14,477 nt of DNA. It comes from UMGS1933 sp045593405 (lineage in GTDB: Bacteria; Bacillota; Clostridia; TANB77; CAG-508). Numbering within the stretch: the stretch's first letter is position 1; each line of letters starts with the position of its first letter. The stretch is taken from the NCBI GenBank assembly GCA_045593405.1, contig JAZNWN010000011.1:1-14477 (forward strand). The letters are read 5' to 3'. Positions 12,768-14,477 of this stretch are shown here, in pieces. Under the pieces are notes generated by a model, which saw nothing but the letters and a program-made list of their open reading frames with translations, made no database searches and had not been told where the DNA came from. The position numbers were made by a program, and so were the translations under genes.

Positions 12768-12782
12768 ATGAATTGACAATTT
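12751..12782 (-). terminator. acpP terminator
   Basis: AAATTGTCAA (12758-12767) pairs with TTGACAATTT (12773-12782) around a five-base loop. The minus strand continues with a run of seven Ts. Confidence 0.8.
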
Positions 12783-12806
12783 TCCTTATTTCTTTTTAAT
12801 TACATA

Positions 12807-13037
12807 TTACGCATTTTCTTTTATGTATTCAACAGCATCTCCTACAGTTACTATTTTTTCAGCTTCTGTATCTGGAATTTCTAAATCAAATTCTTCTTCT
12901 AGTGCCATTATTAATTCTACTATATCTAAAGAATCTGCTCCTAAATCATCTATAAAAGATGATTCTTCTGTAACTGCATCTTCAGCTACTCCAAGTTGTT
13001 CTATAATTATTTCTTTAACTTTATCGAATATTTCCAT
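12807..13037 (-). CDS. acpP: Acyl carrier protein
   Basis: ACP carries growing fatty acyl chains on a phosphopantetheine arm in type II fatty acid synthesis. The 76-residue acidic protein has the attachment motif GADSLDIVEL with Ser36 as the modified residue. AAGGAGG lies about ten bases ahead of the ATG. It follows plsX, the common order in Firmicutes, but the rnc gene often found next is absent; yqeG follows behind a terminator. Confidence 0.97.
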   Translation of the reverse strand: MEIFDKVKEIIIEQLGVAEDAVTEESSFIDDLGADSLDIVELIMALEEEFDLEIPDTEAEKIVTVGDAVEYIKENA

Positions 13038-13081
13038 AGGTTTTTACACCTCCTTAATAGTTCTTAACTCTAATATATTAT

Positions 13082-13110
13082 AAGATATTATATGCATCAA
13101 AAAATGTCAA
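13082..13110 (-). promoter_or_regulatory. Possible acpP promoter
   Basis: On the minus strand a perfect TTGACA (13105-13110) stands 17 bases from a weak TATCTT (13082-13087). A better TATAAT at 13087-13092 is only 12 bases away. acpP may also be read from the plsX promoter. Confidence 0.35.
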
Positions 13111-13124
13111 TAGTTTTTTTATTT

Positions 13125-14147
13125 TTATTTATTTTTTTCAAACTCTTCCTTCATTACTTCTACAGCATTACTCTTTACGAACATTTCAGCTTGTTTTATT
13201 GTAAAATAGAATAAATACTCATCACTACTTCCATGTGCTTTTACAACTGGTTTTTTAACTCCCAAGAATAATGCTCCACCATATTCTTTGTAATCCATAG
13301 ATTTTGCAAATTTTTTTATTGATGGCATTGCAGGTAAAGCACAAAGCATTGTAAATATATTTCTTTTTAAATTTTCAGTTAAAGATCTTTTTACAAATTT
13401 TCCAAGTCCCTCTACTGTTTTTAAAAACACATTACCTGTAAATCCATCTGTAATTACTGCATCTATCTCTCCTGAAAAAGCTTCTCTTCCTTCAACATTT
13501 CCTATGAAATTTATATTATATTCTCCTGCTTTTTGTTTTAATAAATTATAACTTTCTCTAGTTAATTCATTTCCCTTTGTTTCTTCTGTTCCAATGTTTA
13601 ATAAACCTATTACTGGTTTTTCAATATTGTGTATTCTTTTTAAATATATATTAGCCATTTGCGCAAATTGTAATAAATTTAATGGTTTACAATTTGTATT
13701 TGCACCAGCATCCATTAATAATAATCCTTTTTTATATGATGGAAGCATTGGCGCCATTGCTGGTCTATCTACTCCTTTTATTCTTCCAACTAGAAGTGTA
13801 GCACCTGTAAGTAATGCTCCAGAATTTCCAGCTGAAATAAATACATCTCCTTCATCTTCTTTTAATAATTTAAATCCTACTACCATTGAAGAATCTTTTT
13901 TATGTTTTATAGCTTGTGTTGGAATATCTTCCATTTCAATTGTTTCAGTTGTATGATGTATTTTTATTCTATCTGATATTTCAGATATTTTTTCTTTTCC
14001 ATAAAATTCTTTTACTTTAGAATTAATTGTCTCTTCATTTCCTACTAATACTATTTCTGATTCTATTTCTTTTATAGCTCTTATAGCACCCTTTATTGTT
14101 GCATCTGGCGCATTATCTCCACCCATTGCATCTAAAATTATTCTCAT
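13125..14147 (-). CDS. plsX: Phosphate acyltransferase PlsX
   Basis: PlsX converts acyl-ACP to acyl phosphate, the first step of phosphatidic acid synthesis in most Firmicutes. The 340-residue protein begins MRIILDAMGGDNAP, the family hallmark. It continues with SAGNSGALL, the LLLMDAGANTNCKP loop, NIGTEETKGNELTRE, and DAVITDGFTGNVFLKT. AAGGG precedes the ATG. It pairs with acpP, whose product supplies its substrate. No rpmF or fapR gene precedes it; instead an rRNA operon ends upstream on the same strand. I see no clear FapR operator. Confidence 0.97.
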   Translation of the reverse strand: MRIILDAMGGDNAPDATIKGAIRAIKEIESEIVLVGNEETINSKVKEFYGKEKISEISDRIKIHHTTETIEMEDIPTQAIKHKKDSSMVVGFKLLKEDEGDVFISAGNSGALLTGATLLVGRIKGVDRPAMAPMLPSYKKGLLLMDAGANTNCKPLNLLQFAQMANIYLKRIHNIEKPVIGLLNIGTEETKGNELTRESYNLLKQKAGEYNINFIGNVEGREAFSGEIDAVITDGFTGNVFLKTVEGLGKFVKRSLTENLKRNIFTMLCALPAMPSIKKFAKSMDYKEYGGALFLGVKKPVVKAHGSSDEYLFYFTIKQAEMFVKSNAVEVMKEEFEKNK

Positions 14148-14187
14148 AAAATAAATCCCTTCTTTAAATATAATTTTACATTTATGT

Positions 14188-14216
14188 ATTTTATAATTTT
14201 ATAAGGAAAAAAGCAA
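14188..14216 (-). promoter_or_regulatory. plsX promoter
   Basis: On the minus strand TTGCTT (14211-14216) and TAAAAT (14188-14193) have a 17-base spacer, 40 bases ahead of the plsX start. Confidence 0.5.
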
Positions 14217-14355
14217 GAGGTTCAGGAGATTTTGTGTTTGGTTTTTTGTATTTGGTATTTTGTTTCTTATATATTAGTAAAAGATATTCTTTAAATTTTA
14301 ATTTCTAAACACCAAATATATGTCCTTTATGCCAAAAATTATTTCTATAACAATC

Positions 14356-14380
14356 AAAAAAACACCTGTTTTTAGGTGTT
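14356..14380 (-). terminator. rRNA operon terminator
   Basis: AACACCT (14361-14367) pairs with AGGTGTT (14374-14380). The minus strand then has a T-run. It lies 16 bases beyond the 5S rRNA 3' end. Confidence 0.8.
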
Positions 14381-14396
14381 CTTACGCATAAAAAAA

Positions 14397-14477
14397 CTGG
14401 CAACTTCCTATCTTACCAGCAGGGTAACCCGCAAGTATTGTCGGCATGTACGAGCTTAACTTCTGTGTTCGGTATGG
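14397..14477 (-). rRNA. rrf: 5S rRNA, 3' part (runs off the window)
   Basis: Read on the minus strand, the window starts inside 5S rRNA with CCATACCGAACACAGAAGTT, the conserved loop B/C region, followed by the loop E and helix IV region. It ends GGAAGTTGCCAG, which is the helix V and helix I 3' strand. About 35 bases of the 5' end lie beyond the window. It is the last gene of an rRNA operon on the minus strand. Confidence 0.92.

Noticed and set aside
14225..14325. Repeated TATTTGGT motifs (also near 6380)
   Set aside because: They are short, imperfect and in low-complexity AT-rich DNA; no element boundary can be drawn.
1..14477. CRISPR array, prophage or complete insertion sequence
   Set aside because: No regularly spaced direct repeats, phage structural genes or transposase genes are present.

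Overview
The window looks like chromosome from a low-GC, spore-forming member of the Firmicutes, most likely an uncultured clostridial lineage. The signs are very AT-rich coding sequence, strong AAGGAGG ribosome-binding sites, Coat-F-type spore proteins, a clostridial zinc-ribbon protein of the CD1247 type beside efp, a class III (KGITLIALV) prepilin, and a tmRNA tag ending in LAYAA. Species cannot be named from sequence alone.

Layout from left to right. 1-590: the end of a GC-rich palindromic repeat, then an isolated orphan gene with its own promoter and terminator. 587-4384 (minus): metK, a small membrane protein with a glycosyltransferase-like half-domain, and recD2, whose frame is broken by one extra base. 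4385-4698: a long rod-shaped inverted structure that may be an unassigned structured RNA. 4699-5135 (plus): two small Coat-F-like genes. 5150-5461: a second isolated orphan gene. 5632-6620: divergent tmRNA (minus) and tRNA-Trp (plus), each followed by a terminator and then a small palindromic element ending in a second copy of that RNA gene's own 3' end. 6698-7710: a small membrane protein and a divergent M23 peptidase gene with two extra bases. 7686-8739 (minus): efp and a zinc-ribbon gene. 8954-10222: a prepilin-like protein. 10301-12709 (minus): yqeG, a prepilin peptidase and an M24 peptidase. 12807-14147 (minus): plsX and acpP. 14356-14477: the 3' part of a 5S rRNA gene and its terminator.

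Two observations stand out. First, all three frame breaks (one in recD2, two in the M23 gene) have the same form: a single C stands before a conserved glycine codon, so the zero-frame codon is CGG and skipping the C restores the protein. I found no in-frame CGG in the other native-looking genes, about 3,500 codons read by eye, although CGG occurs out of frame. This suggests CGG is a hungry or unassigned codon that causes +1 frameshifting, or that CGGN is read as glycine. Second, the elements behind tmRNA and tRNA-Trp share a 16-base core and a 25-base palindrome with four compensatory base-pair changes, while their ends match two different RNA genes. This points to a family of small elements that target the 3' ends of tRNA-like genes.
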